Source: Actinokineospora diospyrosa
GTDB taxonomy: Bacteria; Actinomycetota; Actinomycetes; Mycobacteriales; Pseudonocardiaceae
Direction of reading: 5' to 3'
Length of the DNA stretch: 64,000 bases
Assembly: GCF_024171925.1 (NCBI RefSeq)
Contig: NZ_JAMTCO010000003.1
Coordinates: 372,001-436,000, forward strand
Of this stretch, positions 1 through 7,425 are shown piece after piece. How positions within the stretch are numbered: position 1 is the stretch's first letter; each line of letters starts with the position of its first letter. The notes beneath the pieces are model-generated. The model worked only from the letters and a program-made list of their open reading frames with translations, was not told where the DNA came from and did not search any database. Made by a program: the position numbers and the translations under genes.

Positions 1-318
1 GCGACCGCCGCCGGGGCGCGGGGTGGCGTAGCTGACCGACAAGCCCCAGGCCATGGACACGAACCCGGAGCAGTCGGTGCGGTAGGCGGGTCGGTGGCAC
101 CCGCCGAGCACCCCCGACCAGTCGGTCTCCGCGTAGCCGGTGACCTGGTTGAAACAGCCGTCCTGGTCGTAGGTCGGGCCCGCGGTGAACCACGCCTCGG
201 CTCGGGCCATCGCCGCGGCACCGAACTCGGCCTGCCTGATCCGCTCACCGGCGGCGGTGTCGGCCGCGCCCAACAACCCCAGTGCGGCGACCGCCGCGAT
301 CGTCAACCCCCTGCGCAC
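1..318 (-). CDS. Secreted NlpC/P60-like protein, C-terminus cut off by window edge
   Basis: A 106-codon N-terminal fragment whose remainder lies left of the window. It begins with two arginines and a hydrophobic stretch ending in alanines, a Sec-type signal peptide. The mature part carries TDCSGFVSMAWGL, the catalytic-cysteine motif DCSGFV of NlpC/P60 cell-wall peptidases and related amidases, preceded by a Cys-containing segment. It probably acts outside the membrane on peptidoglycan or a similar substrate; this is inferred from the motif alone. The start is uncertain: the GTG directly abuts a GGGGAGG ribosome site, and a TTG five codons in has better spacing. Confidence 0.6.
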   Translation of the reverse strand, partial: MRRGLTIAAVAALGLLGAADTAAGERIRQAEFGAAAMARAEAWFTAGPTYDQDGCFNQVTGYAETDWSGVLGGCHRPAYRTDCSGFVSMAWGLSVSYATPRPGGGR

Positions 319-681
319 CTCCCCTTTATAGCTGTTCGCCGGAGGGGGTGGCCGTGTGTCGGTGTGTCGGTGTGTGGGGTTGGAGGTGCGGTGGCTCGAC
401 GGGGCGGGCTTGTTGCGTGGGGCCCCTGCGACACCCGTGGCAGGTCCGCACAGCAGGGGCCGAAAAGACTGGCCCTGCCGCGAGGAAACGCTACGGGTGT
501 CGCTCCCCCGCGCAAAACAAGTCCGCCCCATCGAGCAGGAGCAGGAGGTGGGGTTGGTGGGGGGTGTGTGCAGCCGCCCCATCGAGCAGAGGGTGGAGTG
601 GAGGTGGGGGTGTCGGCAGTGCGGCCAGGGGGCGGGACGTGGTCGATGTTGTGGTTTGGCCGCTCGTGGGCGCGCGGTGGG
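319..681. other. Intergenic region, G/T-rich, no gene
   Basis: This gap separates the secreted protein start from the P450 stop. I see no convincing gene: the open frames are runs of Arg, Gly and Pro without a supported start. It holds a G/T-rich stretch with repeated gtgtcggt units near 350-380, a large imperfect hairpin (listed separately) and two copies of CCGCCCCATCGAGCAG near 523 and 574, about 50 bases apart. Confidence 0.5.
428..503. repeat. Nested inverted repeat, possible structured RNA or terminator
   Basis: Arms GCGACACCCGT (428-438) and ACGGGTGTCGC (493-503) are perfect reverse complements. Inside them GCAGGGGCC and GGCCCTGC form a second stem around GAAAAGACT. The element is about 180 bases past the P450 stop and about 110 bases upstream of the secreted-protein start, so it could terminate the former transcript or be a leader structure for the latter. 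I do not recognise a known riboswitch class in it. Confidence 0.4.
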
Positions 682-1845
682 TCAGCTGGTGAGGAGGACC
701 GGGAGCTCGGCGAGGCGCCAGGTGCCGGGGTCGGGGGCGCGGACGGTCTCGGGGCGGGCGGGGGAGAGGGTGGGGAAGCGGCGGAGGAGGGCGGTTAGTG
801 CGATCTCGGTCTGCAGCCGGGCCAGTGGGGCGCCGAGGCAGAAGTGTGGGCCGTGGGAGAACCCGAGGTGGCCGGGGGCGCCGAGTGGGCGGGTGATGTC
901 GAGGCGGTCCGGGTCGGGGTAGGCCCGGGGGTCGCGGTTGGCCGACGCGATCGCGACGGTCATGGCCGCGCCCGCCGGGATCACGGCGCCGCCGAGGTCG
1001 ATGTCCTCGGCGGCGAACCTCGGGGTGGTGAGCAGCTGCGGACCGCACCAGCGCATGAGTTCTTCGACCGCGCGCGGGGCGAGGTCCGGGTCGGCGCGCA
1101 GGGAGGCCAGTTGCTCGGGGTGGCTGAACAGGGCGGCGACGCCGTTGGCGATGAGATTGGTCGGGGTCTGGCCTGCCAGGACCAGGTGCCAGACGAGGGT
1201 GACCAGCTCGGTCTCGGTCAGCGGGCCGTCCAGCAGCCGCGACAGGATGCCCGCGTTCGGCTCGGTCCGGCTCGCGGCCACGGCGGCCTCGGCGCTGGCC
1301 ATGATCGCGGGGATGGCGGCGATGAAGCCGGGCCCGAAGCCTGCCGCGACCGCCGCTCCGTACTCGCGCCAGCGCGGGCGGTCCACCTCGGGGATGCCGA
1401 GCAGCTCGCAGATGATCTCCATCGGCAGCGGGCCCGCGAACTCGTGCAGTAGGTCCGCCTCCGTGCCGAGGGTGTCGAGCAGCCGCTCGACGATGGCCTC
1501 GACGGCGGGGCGCATCGCGGCGGTCCGGCGGGCGGTGAACGCGGGGGCGGCGGCGCCGCGGACTCGGGTGTGCTCGGGCCCGTCCATCTCGGCCATCGTG
1601 TGCAGGTAGCGCTGACAGTGCTCGGGGATGCCCGGTGGCCTTAAGAAGCTCGACTCGCTCAAGGCGAAGCGCGGGTCAGATAGCGCTGCCTTGCCCTCCT
1701 CGTGCCGGGTGATGGCGAACATCGGCGGCATGCCCGCCCCGGTCAGCCGCGCCACCGGGGAAAGCTCCCTGGCCTGGGCGTACGCGGTGAACGGGTCGGC
1801 GAGCACCGCGCGATCGGTGACCGGGATCTCGGGGATGGGACGCAC
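682..1845 (-). CDS. Cytochrome P450
   Basis: A soluble bacterial class P450 of about 387 residues that hydroxylates or otherwise oxidises a small molecule; the substrate cannot be read from sequence. The haem-binding loop is FSHGPHFCLGAPLAR with the axial cysteine, and the K-helix ExxR is in AVEELMRW. The I-helix reads LAGQTPTN where most family members have AGxET, so the usual acid-alcohol pair is altered. The open frame extends upstream to 1896, but I choose the GTG at 1845 because TGGAGG lies six bases before it and because the longer version would start inside the operator palindrome. No ferredoxin gene is adjacent. It is transcribed away from a TetR regulator and is probably its target. 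Confidence 0.85.
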   Translation of the reverse strand: MRPIPEIPVTDRAVLADPFTAYAQARELSPVARLTGAGMPPMFAITRHEEGKAALSDPRFALSESSFLRPPGIPEHCQRYLHTMAEMDGPEHTRVRGAAAPAFTARRTAAMRPAVEAIVERLLDTLGTEADLLHEFAGPLPMEIICELLGIPEVDRPRWREYGAAVAAGFGPGFIAAIPAIMASAEAAVAASRTEPNAGILSRLLDGPLTETELVTLVWHLVLAGQTPTNLIANGVAALFSHPEQLASLRADPDLAPRAVEELMRWCGPQLLTTPRFAAEDIDLGGAVIPAGAAMTVAIASANRDPRAYPDPDRLDITRPLGAPGHLGFSHGPHFCLGAPLARLQTEIALTALLRRFPTLSPARPETVRAPDPGTWRLAELPVLLTS

Positions 1846-1879
1846 GCTCGGCCTCCAGATGACTTGATGGATGTTCTGA

Positions 1880-1900
1880 TCAGATGATGACATCATCTGA
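1880..1900. promoter_or_regulatory. Palindromic operator between P450 and TetR genes
   Basis: A perfect 21-base palindrome, TCAGATGATG-A-CATCATCTGA, sits in the short divergent promoter region, 35 bases upstream of the chosen P450 start and 69 upstream of the TetR start. Its size and symmetry are typical of a TetR dimer site, so it likely binds the neighbouring regulator and controls both directions. Confidence 0.7.
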
Positions 1901-1968
1901 ATTTGGTGTCACGGGTGGCCCGCCCCGCGGCGGCGCCCGGGATGATGTGCCTGATGGGAGGCGCGCAG

Positions 1969-2997
1969 ATGGATCGGCTGAGCAGGGCGCAGACCCGGGA
2001 ACGCAACCGGGGGCGGATCCTGGTCGCCGCGCGGGCGGAGTTCCTCGAGCGCGGGTACCAAGACGCCAAGGTGGACGGGATCGCGGCGCGCGCCGGGCTG
2101 ACCAGGGGCGCGGTCTACTCGAACTTCCCCGGTAAGCGGGCGCTCTACCTGGAGGTGCTCGCCGAGCGGGCCGAGCGGGTGCCCGAGCGGTCGCTGTCGC
2201 GACCCGAGGCGACGCTGGTGGGCGCGGTCGGGGCGTTCGCGCACACCTGGGTGTCGCGATTGGACGAGACCGGGTACCCGCTGGCGGACATCGTCGGCGA
2301 CGCGACGCTGCCGTACACCCAGTTGCAACAGCTCAACGCGCTGCTCCTCGGGTTGGCGATGGAGCGGCTAGAGCCTCCGGCCAGCCCGGCAGGAGCACCT
2401 CCGGCGCGGCGGGTCCGCCAGGCCGGGGTCATCCTGACCACGTTGTACGGGGCTCGCGCTCTTGCGCCTGTCGCACCGGGGTTCGCCGAGCCGTTCGACG
2501 TGATCAGCGCTTGCGAGCACCTGGCAGGTCTTTCGCTCAACGACTGGTGGTCCTACCCGTACGCGGCAGCCCCAGCGCTCCCCGTCGACAAACCCTGGAC
2601 GGCGGTCGAAGCGGTCGACCTCGTCAGCGGCGAGCCCTTCGCGATCGAGGACGGGGTGGTCGCCGTGCTGGGGACGCACCGGCTGATGGCGGTGGAAGAG
2701 GCGCTGCGACTGGGGGAGCGGGCGACGCTGGTCGTGGTGACCGGTCAGCCCGCCGAGCTGTACCCGTTGGCGCGCCTGGTGATCGCGGAGGCCTCGGTGG
2801 GGTTGCGGCGGTCGTTCCGCGACGGTCCCGCGGTGCGCGTGGTGTGCGACGAGCGGATCGCCGCGCTGGTGGGGATCACGGCGGTGAGCGACGCGACCGA
2901 GGTGGCGGTGCTGGTGCGCGGCGGTCGGGTGGTGACCCGGGCCGAGGGGATCGGTGCCTGCCACGCGGTCGCCGGACCGCGCGCCGTTCGGGTTTGA
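1969..2997 (+). CDS. TetR-family regulator with an extra C-terminal thioredoxin-fold-like domain
   Basis: A 342-residue protein. Residues about 7-55 form the TetR DNA-binding domain (TRERNRGRILVAARAEFLER, then the recognition helix region TRGAVYSNFPGKRALY). Residues to about 195 are the usual ligand/dimer domain. Typical TetR proteins stop near 200; here roughly residues 213-342 form an additional domain with alternating hydrophobic strands and a VVCDERIAALVG segment reminiscent of peroxiredoxin/AhpC-like folds, without a clear CxxC. I choose the ATG at 1969 because GGGAGG stands seven bases upstream; an ORF from 1903 exists but lacks a site. It is probably an autoregulated repressor of the divergent P450. 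The identity of the C-terminal domain is an impression only. Confidence 0.8.
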   Translation: MDRLSRAQTRERNRGRILVAARAEFLERGYQDAKVDGIAARAGLTRGAVYSNFPGKRALYLEVLAERAERVPERSLSRPEATLVGAVGAFAHTWVSRLDETGYPLADIVGDATLPYTQLQQLNALLLGLAMERLEPPASPAGAPPARRVRQAGVILTTLYGARALAPVAPGFAEPFDVISACEHLAGLSLNDWWSYPYAAAPALPVDKPWTAVEAVDLVSGEPFAIEDGVVAVLGTHRLMAVEEALRLGERATLVVVTGQPAELYPLARLVIAEASVGLRRSFRDGPAVRVVCDERIAALVGITAVSDATEVAVLVRGGRVVTRAEGIGACHAVAGPRAVRV

Positions 2998-3005
2998 GCG
3001 AGGGT

Positions 3006-3048
3006 GTCCCGGACCCCGCCCACTGCGTGACCCCGCGGGGTCCGGGAC
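3006..3048. terminator. Bidirectional hairpin terminator
   Basis: Arms GTCCCGGACCCCG (3006-3018) and CGGGGTCCGGGAC (3036-3048) are perfect 13-base complements with a 17-base loop. It begins nine bases after the TetR stop and lies nine bases beyond the stop of the convergent small peptide gene, so it can end both transcripts. There is no strong T-run. Confidence 0.75.
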
Positions 3049-3056
3049 GGTGTCCG

Positions 3057-3146
3057 CTAGCCGAGTAGACCTCCGATGAGACTGGTGATGGTCCCGATGA
3101 GGCCAGTGACGAGCTGGATAATCGGTTGGAGCAGAGAGCCGATCAT
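3057..3146 (-). CDS. 29-residue hydrophobic amphipathic peptide
   Basis: A 30-codon gene with a very strong ribosome site (AGAGGAGG) eight bases before the ATG. The peptide begins MIGSLLQPII and ends LIGGLLG; it is made almost only of Ile, Leu, Gly, Thr, Ser and Gln, has no charged residue, and places hydrophobic residues on one helical face. It has no leader/core division. Such a composition suggests a membrane-active or membrane-seated peptide, resembling in style the phenol-soluble modulins, leaderless bacteriocins or type I toxins, but I recognise no family. A longer frame to 3254 exists but the upstream part has no ribosome site. It has its own terminator and is convergent with the TetR gene. 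Confidence 0.6.
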   Translation of the reverse strand: MIGSLLQPIIQLVTGLIGTITSLIGGLLG

Positions 3147-3421
3147 GGTTCTACCTCCTCTGTCGATTCCCAGTCGGAGCGGACAACCCCGACACCGTTG
3201 TTTGTACGGTTCGAGCGGGGCCGGGGCGAGGAAGTTGCCACTGTGGAGTGTCACCCGATGGAGTGGATTTATGAAACGATCTCGCCCGCCGATCGGGGGA
3301 ACGACATCTACCAGGGGTTTGTTCGGAAACTGACGAATGCTCGATTGTGGAGCATGATCCCCCGGTCGGTACGGAGTGCGTCACGCGGAGCGGCCGTGTG
3401 GGTTAGCCCGCCACCGACGGA

Positions 3422-4045
3422 CTAGTCCATCCCGGAGGCCCGCAGGGTGATGTTCAGCCTGCCGGTCAGGCCGAGGTCGGGATCGGCGGTTCCGGGTAGG
3501 ACCTTCGTGATCCCGTGGTAGGCCAACCGGGACTCGCCGCCGAAGACGACCAGGTCGCCGGAGCGGAGCTCCACATCGGTCCACGGCCGTCCCCGGTTCT
3601 CGGTGTTGCCGAACCGGAACACCGCGGTGTCGCCGAGGCTGAACGAGACGACCGGGTCCAGCGCCCGCTCGTCCTTGTCTTGGTGCAAGCCCATCTTGGC
3701 GTCGGCATCGTAGAAATTCACCAGCGCGATGTCCGGCCGGTAATCCGGGGCGAACCCGGCCGCCGTGACCGCCCGCCTGCCGAGGTCGCCGAGCCAGTTC
3801 GGGAACGGCAGCACGGCCGACCCGTCGTCCAGGACCTTGGTGTAGCGGTAGGGCGCCCAGTGCCAGCCGAGGCAGACCATCCGCACCGACATGACGCCGC
3901 CGTTGGGCAGCCGCTGGTGCCGCATGCCCGGCGACCACTCGCGGCAGGCGGCCAGCAGCCGCCGCTGCTCGGTGCAGTCCAGCCAGTCGGGCAGGTGGAC
4001 CGCGCCGGGCGCCAGCTCCCTGCGAGGCCGGGGGATCAGCTCCAC
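3422..4045 (-). CDS. alkB: AlkB-type alkylated-DNA repair dioxygenase
   Basis: A 207-residue Fe(II)/2-oxoglutarate dioxygenase that reverses N1-methyladenine and N3-methylcytosine damage by oxidative demethylation. The iron-binding HxD is in LHQDKDE, the distal histidine in YHGITKVL, and the 2-oxoglutarate/substrate arginines in RLNITLR, as in E. coli AlkB (216 residues). FRFGNT and DIALVNFYD are also family features. The GTG start at 4045 has GGGAG six bases upstream. It follows the unknown gene at 4047-4508 with a one-base gap, so the two are co-transcribed. The methyltransferase/sigma pair upstream makes this an alkylation-damage island. Confidence 0.9.
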   Translation of the reverse strand: MELIPRPRRELAPGAVHLPDWLDCTEQRRLLAACREWSPGMRHQRLPNGGVMSVRMVCLGWHWAPYRYTKVLDDGSAVLPFPNWLGDLGRRAVTAAGFAPDYRPDIALVNFYDADAKMGLHQDKDERALDPVVSFSLGDTAVFRFGNTENRGRPWTDVELRSGDLVVFGGESRLAYHGITKVLPGTADPDLGLTGRLNITLRASGMD

Positions 4046-4046
4046 G

Positions 4047-4508
4047 TCACTCCCCCGTGGACGGTCGACTGGTCGACCAGCGCAGTTCGCCGTCGAAGAA
4101 GGACCACTGCGAGCCGTCCTCGCCCGCGCCGCACAGCCCTTCGACATCACCCACGAGGTCGGGCAGGGTCGGCAGGGCCAGCCCGGCGAACGCGATCGTC
4201 CTGTTGGCCCGCCACTGCGCCGAACTCCCCAACCGGCGCCCCATCCCCACCCACTCCGCCGCGTTGTCGGCGATCACCCAAAGATCCGGGCACCCGCCCG
4301 CGAACCGGCACGCCTGCCGCAACCACGACGCCGCCACCGATGGCCACGACACCACCAGCCCGACCTGCCCGACCTGTCCCTCCCAAGCCGCGACGAACGC
4401 CCCGGCCGCGGCGGTGGACTCCGGATCGCGCCCGTGGCCGACGTTCACCAAGCCGCCGCCGCGCCGCCGCGCCAACTCCAGCACGGTGGCCAGTTCCCGC
4501 TCGGTCAC
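4047..4508 (-). CDS. Unknown protein co-transcribed with alkB
   Basis: A 153-residue protein I do not recognise. It starts with GTG at 4508 after a GGGGTGA ribosome site; the frame extends further up but into the terminator hairpin. The sequence has an Arg-rich helix near the N-terminus, then GLVNVGHGRDPESTAAAG and a region DLWVIADNAAEWVGMGRRLG, suggestive of an alpha/beta fold, without membrane segments or zinc motifs. It directly precedes alkB with a one-base gap and lies in the alkylation-repair island, so a role in that response is a context inference only. Confidence 0.65.
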   Translation of the reverse strand: MTERELATVLELARRRGGGLVNVGHGRDPESTAAAGAFVAAWEGQVGQVGLVVSWPSVAASWLRQACRFAGGCPDLWVIADNAAEWVGMGRRLGSSAQWRANRTIAFAGLALPTLPDLVGDVEGLCGAGEDGSQWSFFDGELRWSTSRPSTGE

Positions 4509-4591
4509 CGGATCACCCCGCCTGGGTCGCGGGAGTTCGCTTCGTCGCACATAAGAAGGGCGTTTTCCTCCATCTTGGACTGTTGGGTGCC

Positions 4592-4629
4592 GGTGATGTG
4601 GTGGCCACAGCTGCGGCCACCACATCACC
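4592..4629. terminator. 15-base hairpin terminator
   Basis: GGTGATGTGGTGGCC and GGCCACCACATCACC are perfect complements separated by ACAGCTGC. It stands just past the methyltransferase stop and upstream of the unknown gene, so it should separate the sigma/methyltransferase transcript from the unknown gene/alkB transcript. Confidence 0.75.
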
Positions 4630-4652
4630 AGCGGTCGATCGCGCGCACACCG

Positions 4653-5408
4653 TCAGCCCGCGGGTGCGCAGAGCTCGCACGGCCGGTTGCCCGCCGCCTC
4701 CGCCGCGGCCAGGGTGCGGAAACCGCGGGGGTTCGCCGCTGACCTGACCCGGGTGCAGGTGGGGTAGCAGACCACGCCGTCGGTGGCTTGGTAGGCGATG
4801 TGCGAGCGGGCCAGGTCCATCAGCTGGTCCACATCGGTGTCCTCGGACCGCAGCAGGCGCTCCTTGGTGTCCGCGCCGAAGACGTACTGGCCGAGGGTGC
4901 CGTCGGAGCGGGTGACCCGGTGGCACGGGATCAGCAGCGGGACCGGGTTGTTGCCCAGTGCCGTGCCGACCGCGCGCACCGCCTTCGGGCGGCCGATCGC
5001 CCGGGCCACCCAGGCGTACGGGCGGGTCTGCCCGGTCGGGATGTCCCTGGTCGCGGTGAGCACGTCCCGCTCGAAGTCGGTGAGCACCCGCAGGTCGACG
5101 GGGACCCGGTTGGCCCCCTTGCCGCGCACCGCCTGCCGCAGCCCGGCCGGGGCGTCGGTGGTGCGCCGCAGCGGGCGCTGGAACAGGGTGCGGAACCGCT
5201 CGCGGAAGCGCTCGTCGTCGTCGCCGACCGAGTCCGCGGTGCGGATGTAGCTGACGCCGATGTCGGTGAAGGCCACCAACAGTTCGCCGACCGGGCCGTC
5301 GACCCTGGTCCAGTCGCCGAACAGCGCGCCGGTCAGATCCCGTGGCGGTGCCACCGCCAGCCCGCCCAGGCGTAGCGCGAGCGGGTCGTGGATGTCCTCG
5401 CCGGTCAT
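4653..5408 (-). CDS. O6-methylguanine-DNA methyltransferase fused to a C-terminal Ada zinc domain
   Basis: A 251-residue suicide alkyltransferase that moves methyl groups from O6-methylguanine (or O4-methylthymine) in DNA to its own cysteine. The acceptor is Cys162 in IPCHRV. After this domain, residues about 205-251 contain CYPTC (Cys214, Cys218) and CELC (Cys244, Cys247) with NRPCELCAP, matching the four zinc ligands of the Ada N-terminal phosphotriester-repair domain (C38, C42, C69, C72 in E. coli). Domain order is therefore the reverse of Ada and the AraC DNA-binding part is absent. Its ATG overlaps the stop of the sigma-factor gene (ATGA), so the two are translationally coupled. It probably repairs damage, and may also sense phosphotriester methylation. 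Confidence 0.85.
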   Translation of the reverse strand: MTGEDIHDPLALRLGGLAVAPPRDLTGALFGDWTRVDGPVGELLVAFTDIGVSYIRTADSVGDDDERFRERFRTLFQRPLRRTTDAPAGLRQAVRGKGANRVPVDLRVLTDFERDVLTATRDIPTGQTRPYAWVARAIGRPKAVRAVGTALGNNPVPLLIPCHRVTRSDGTLGQYVFGADTKERLLRSEDTDVDQLMDLARSHIAYQATDGVVCYPTCTRVRSAANPRGFRTLAAAEAAGNRPCELCAPAG

Positions 5409-5992
5409 CGGACCACCTCCTTCGCGTACTGCTCCCGCAGCCGGGCCAGGCCCCGGGAGATGTGTGACTTGACGGTCCCCTCCGGGATCCGCATGACGGC
5501 GGCGATCTCGGCCACCGGTAGGTCGACCACGTGCCGCAGCACCACGGCCACCCGCTGGTTGTCCGGCAGCGCGCCGACCAGCACACCGAGCTCGTCGCGG
5601 GTCTCGGTGTTGGCGACCACCTCTTCGACGGTCGGGCCGACCACCGCCCGGTCGGGCAGTTCGGCCATGCTCACCGCCGGTCTGCGCGCCGCGCCGCGCA
5701 GCGCGTTGCGCCAGGTGTTGAGCAGGATCGTCAGCAACCACGACCTGGGCCGCAGCGCCAGGATCCGGGACCGGTCGTAGCCGAGCAGCGCGCGGTAGGC
5801 CCGCAGGAAGCACTCGGCGGCCAGGTCCTCGGCGTCCGCGCCGTCGACCCCGCCGCCGACGCGCAGCGCGACCGAGTAGACCACCCGCTGGTAGGCGCGG
5901 ACCAGCCCGGCGAATCCCGCGTCGAGGTCGTCGACGATGGCGGCGAGCAGGGCCACGTCGGTCTCGGCGTCGGTCTCGGGTAGGTCATCCAT
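5405..5992 (-). CDS. ECF-type RNA polymerase sigma factor
   Basis: A 195-residue group 4 sigma factor. Region 2 runs from about LVRAYQRVVYSVALRV through DLAAECFLRAYRAL to RSWLLTILLNTWRNALR; region 4 is LPDNQRVAVVLRHVVDLPVAEIAAV followed by IPEGTVKSHISRGLARL. No anti-sigma gene is adjacent; the only coupled gene is the methyltransferase with the Ada zinc domain, whose start overlaps this stop. That pairing suggests the sigma factor drives an alkylation response. The ATG at 5992 has only a weak AGGT upstream, so the start may be a few codons further up. Confidence 0.85.
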   Translation of the reverse strand: MDDLPETDAETDVALLAAIVDDLDAGFAGLVRAYQRVVYSVALRVGGGVDGADAEDLAAECFLRAYRALLGYDRSRILALRPRSWLLTILLNTWRNALRGAARRPAVSMAELPDRAVVGPTVEEVVANTETRDELGVLVGALPDNQRVAVVLRHVVDLPVAEIAAVMRIPEGTVKSHISRGLARLREQYAKEVVR

Positions 5993-6105
5993 ACCTAGAT
6001 AAACACCGAGGGGCCCTCCGGCGTTGCACATCGGTCCGGTCGCGAGCGTACCTGCCCGTCGGGGCCCCGGCCTGGCACACTGGGCGCCCAGCCCGAGGAG
6101 CGCCC

Positions 6106-7395
6106 ATGGACCTGAGCCGCCGCCGGTTCCTCGCCGCGGGGTCCGGCATCGCCGTCGCCGCGGGTGCGGTCGCCTGCACCGCCGACGCCGGGACCGCCGC
6201 GCTGCCGCGCCCGTTCGACCCGGCTGACTGGGCGTCGGTGCGCGAGCAGTTCCCGTTGACCCGCGAGGTTCGCCAGTTCTCCGCTTATGTCCTGGCAGCG
6301 TCACCGCGGCCGGTGACCGATGCCATCAACCGGCACCGCGCTGGGCTAGACCACGACACTCACGCGTACCTGAACAAGGAAGCCGGGACAGCGGAGGAGG
6401 CGGTTCGTGCCGCCGCTGCTGAGTACCTGGGTGGTCGCGCCGAGGATGTGGCGCTCACCGACAGCACAACCATGGGACTCGGCCTGCTCTACGCGGGGAT
6501 TCGCCTCTTGCCGGGGCAATCGGTCCTTACGACTGAACACGACTTCTTCTCTACCCACCACGCACTCCGGCTTCGCGGCGCGGAAGTACGTCGAGTGCGC
6601 CTCTATGACACGGCTGCGGCAGCATCCGCCGAAGAGATCGTCAGCAGGCTCAAGGCAGGCCTGACGCCCACGACCAGAATCGTTGCCATCACGTGGGTGC
6701 ACTCCGTGACCGGGGTGAAGCTGCCGGTGCGGGCCATCGCTGACGCGATCGCCGAGCACAACGCGGTGTTGCCACCCGAGCAACACGCCCTCCTGTGCGT
6801 CGACGCGGTGCACGCGCTGGGTGTGGAGGCAGCCACCCCGGCCGACCTCGGCTGCGACTTCTTGATCTCCGGAACGCACAAATGGCTGTTCGGACCTCGG
6901 GGAACCGGGATCGTCTGGGGTCGCGAGGGCGCCTGGGCGGCGACCGCCCCGGTGCTGCCGTCCTTCAGCGGTCCCGCCTTCGACCAGTGGCTCAACGACA
7001 CCCCGGCCGGGCCGACCACGGCCGAGGTGTTCACCCCTGGGGGTTATCACACGTTCGAGTACCGCTGGGCGTTGGCGGAGGCGTTCCGCTTCCACCTGGC
7101 CATCGGGCGTGACCGGGTCCAAGCGCGGACGCGCGAACAAGTGCAGCGGGTCCAGGACGAGATCCGGAAGCTCCCCTCGATCCGGGTCGTTACCCCTGCC
7201 GCGCCCGAGTTGTCCGCGGGGATCATCTGCTTCGACGTCGAGGGCCTGCAACCGCAGGCCGTAGTGGCCGCTCTCGCCGCGAAAGGCGTGTCGGCCTCGG
7301 TCACGCCCTACAACGAGAGGCACGTGCGGGTCGGACCGAGCATCGTGACGTCTGACGAGGACGTCGACGCCCTTCTGAGTTCGCTGGCCTTCTGA
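6106..7395 (+). CDS. Tat-exported class V PLP-dependent aminotransferase-like enzyme
   Basis: A 429-residue protein of the class V aminotransferase / isopenicillin N epimerase / cysteine desulfurase superfamily. The N-terminus has a twin-arginine signal (SRRRFLAAG, then a hydrophobic stretch) ending near VACT, which could be a lipobox with Cys24. The catalytic fold is seen in DSTTMGLGLLYAG, the cofactor aspartate in CVDAVHALG, and the PLP lysine in SGTHKWLFGPRGTG. The enzyme therefore folds with PLP in the cytoplasm and is exported. Its substrate is unknown. It is divergent from the sigma factor and stands alone. Confidence 0.85.
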   Translation: MDLSRRRFLAAGSGIAVAAGAVACTADAGTAALPRPFDPADWASVREQFPLTREVRQFSAYVLAASPRPVTDAINRHRAGLDHDTHAYLNKEAGTAEEAVRAAAAEYLGGRAEDVALTDSTTMGLGLLYAGIRLLPGQSVLTTEHDFFSTHHALRLRGAEVRRVRLYDTAAAASAEEIVSRLKAGLTPTTRIVAITWVHSVTGVKLPVRAIADAIAEHNAVLPPEQHALLCVDAVHALGVEAATPADLGCDFLISGTHKWLFGPRGTGIVWGREGAWAATAPVLPSFSGPAFDQWLNDTPAGPTTAEVFTPGGYHTFEYRWALAEAFRFHLAIGRDRVQARTREQVQRVQDEIRKLPSIRVVTPAAPELSAGIICFDVEGLQPQAVVAALAAKGVSASVTPYNERHVRVGPSIVTSDEDVDALLSSLAF

Positions 7396-7425
7396 GTTCG
7401 CTGCGCTCCTGAGTTCCTCGCGCGC

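Noticed and set aside
340-400. Short repeated gtgtcggt units as a CRISPR-like array
   Set aside because: Units are only about eight bases, adjacent and without spacers; it is low-complexity sequence.
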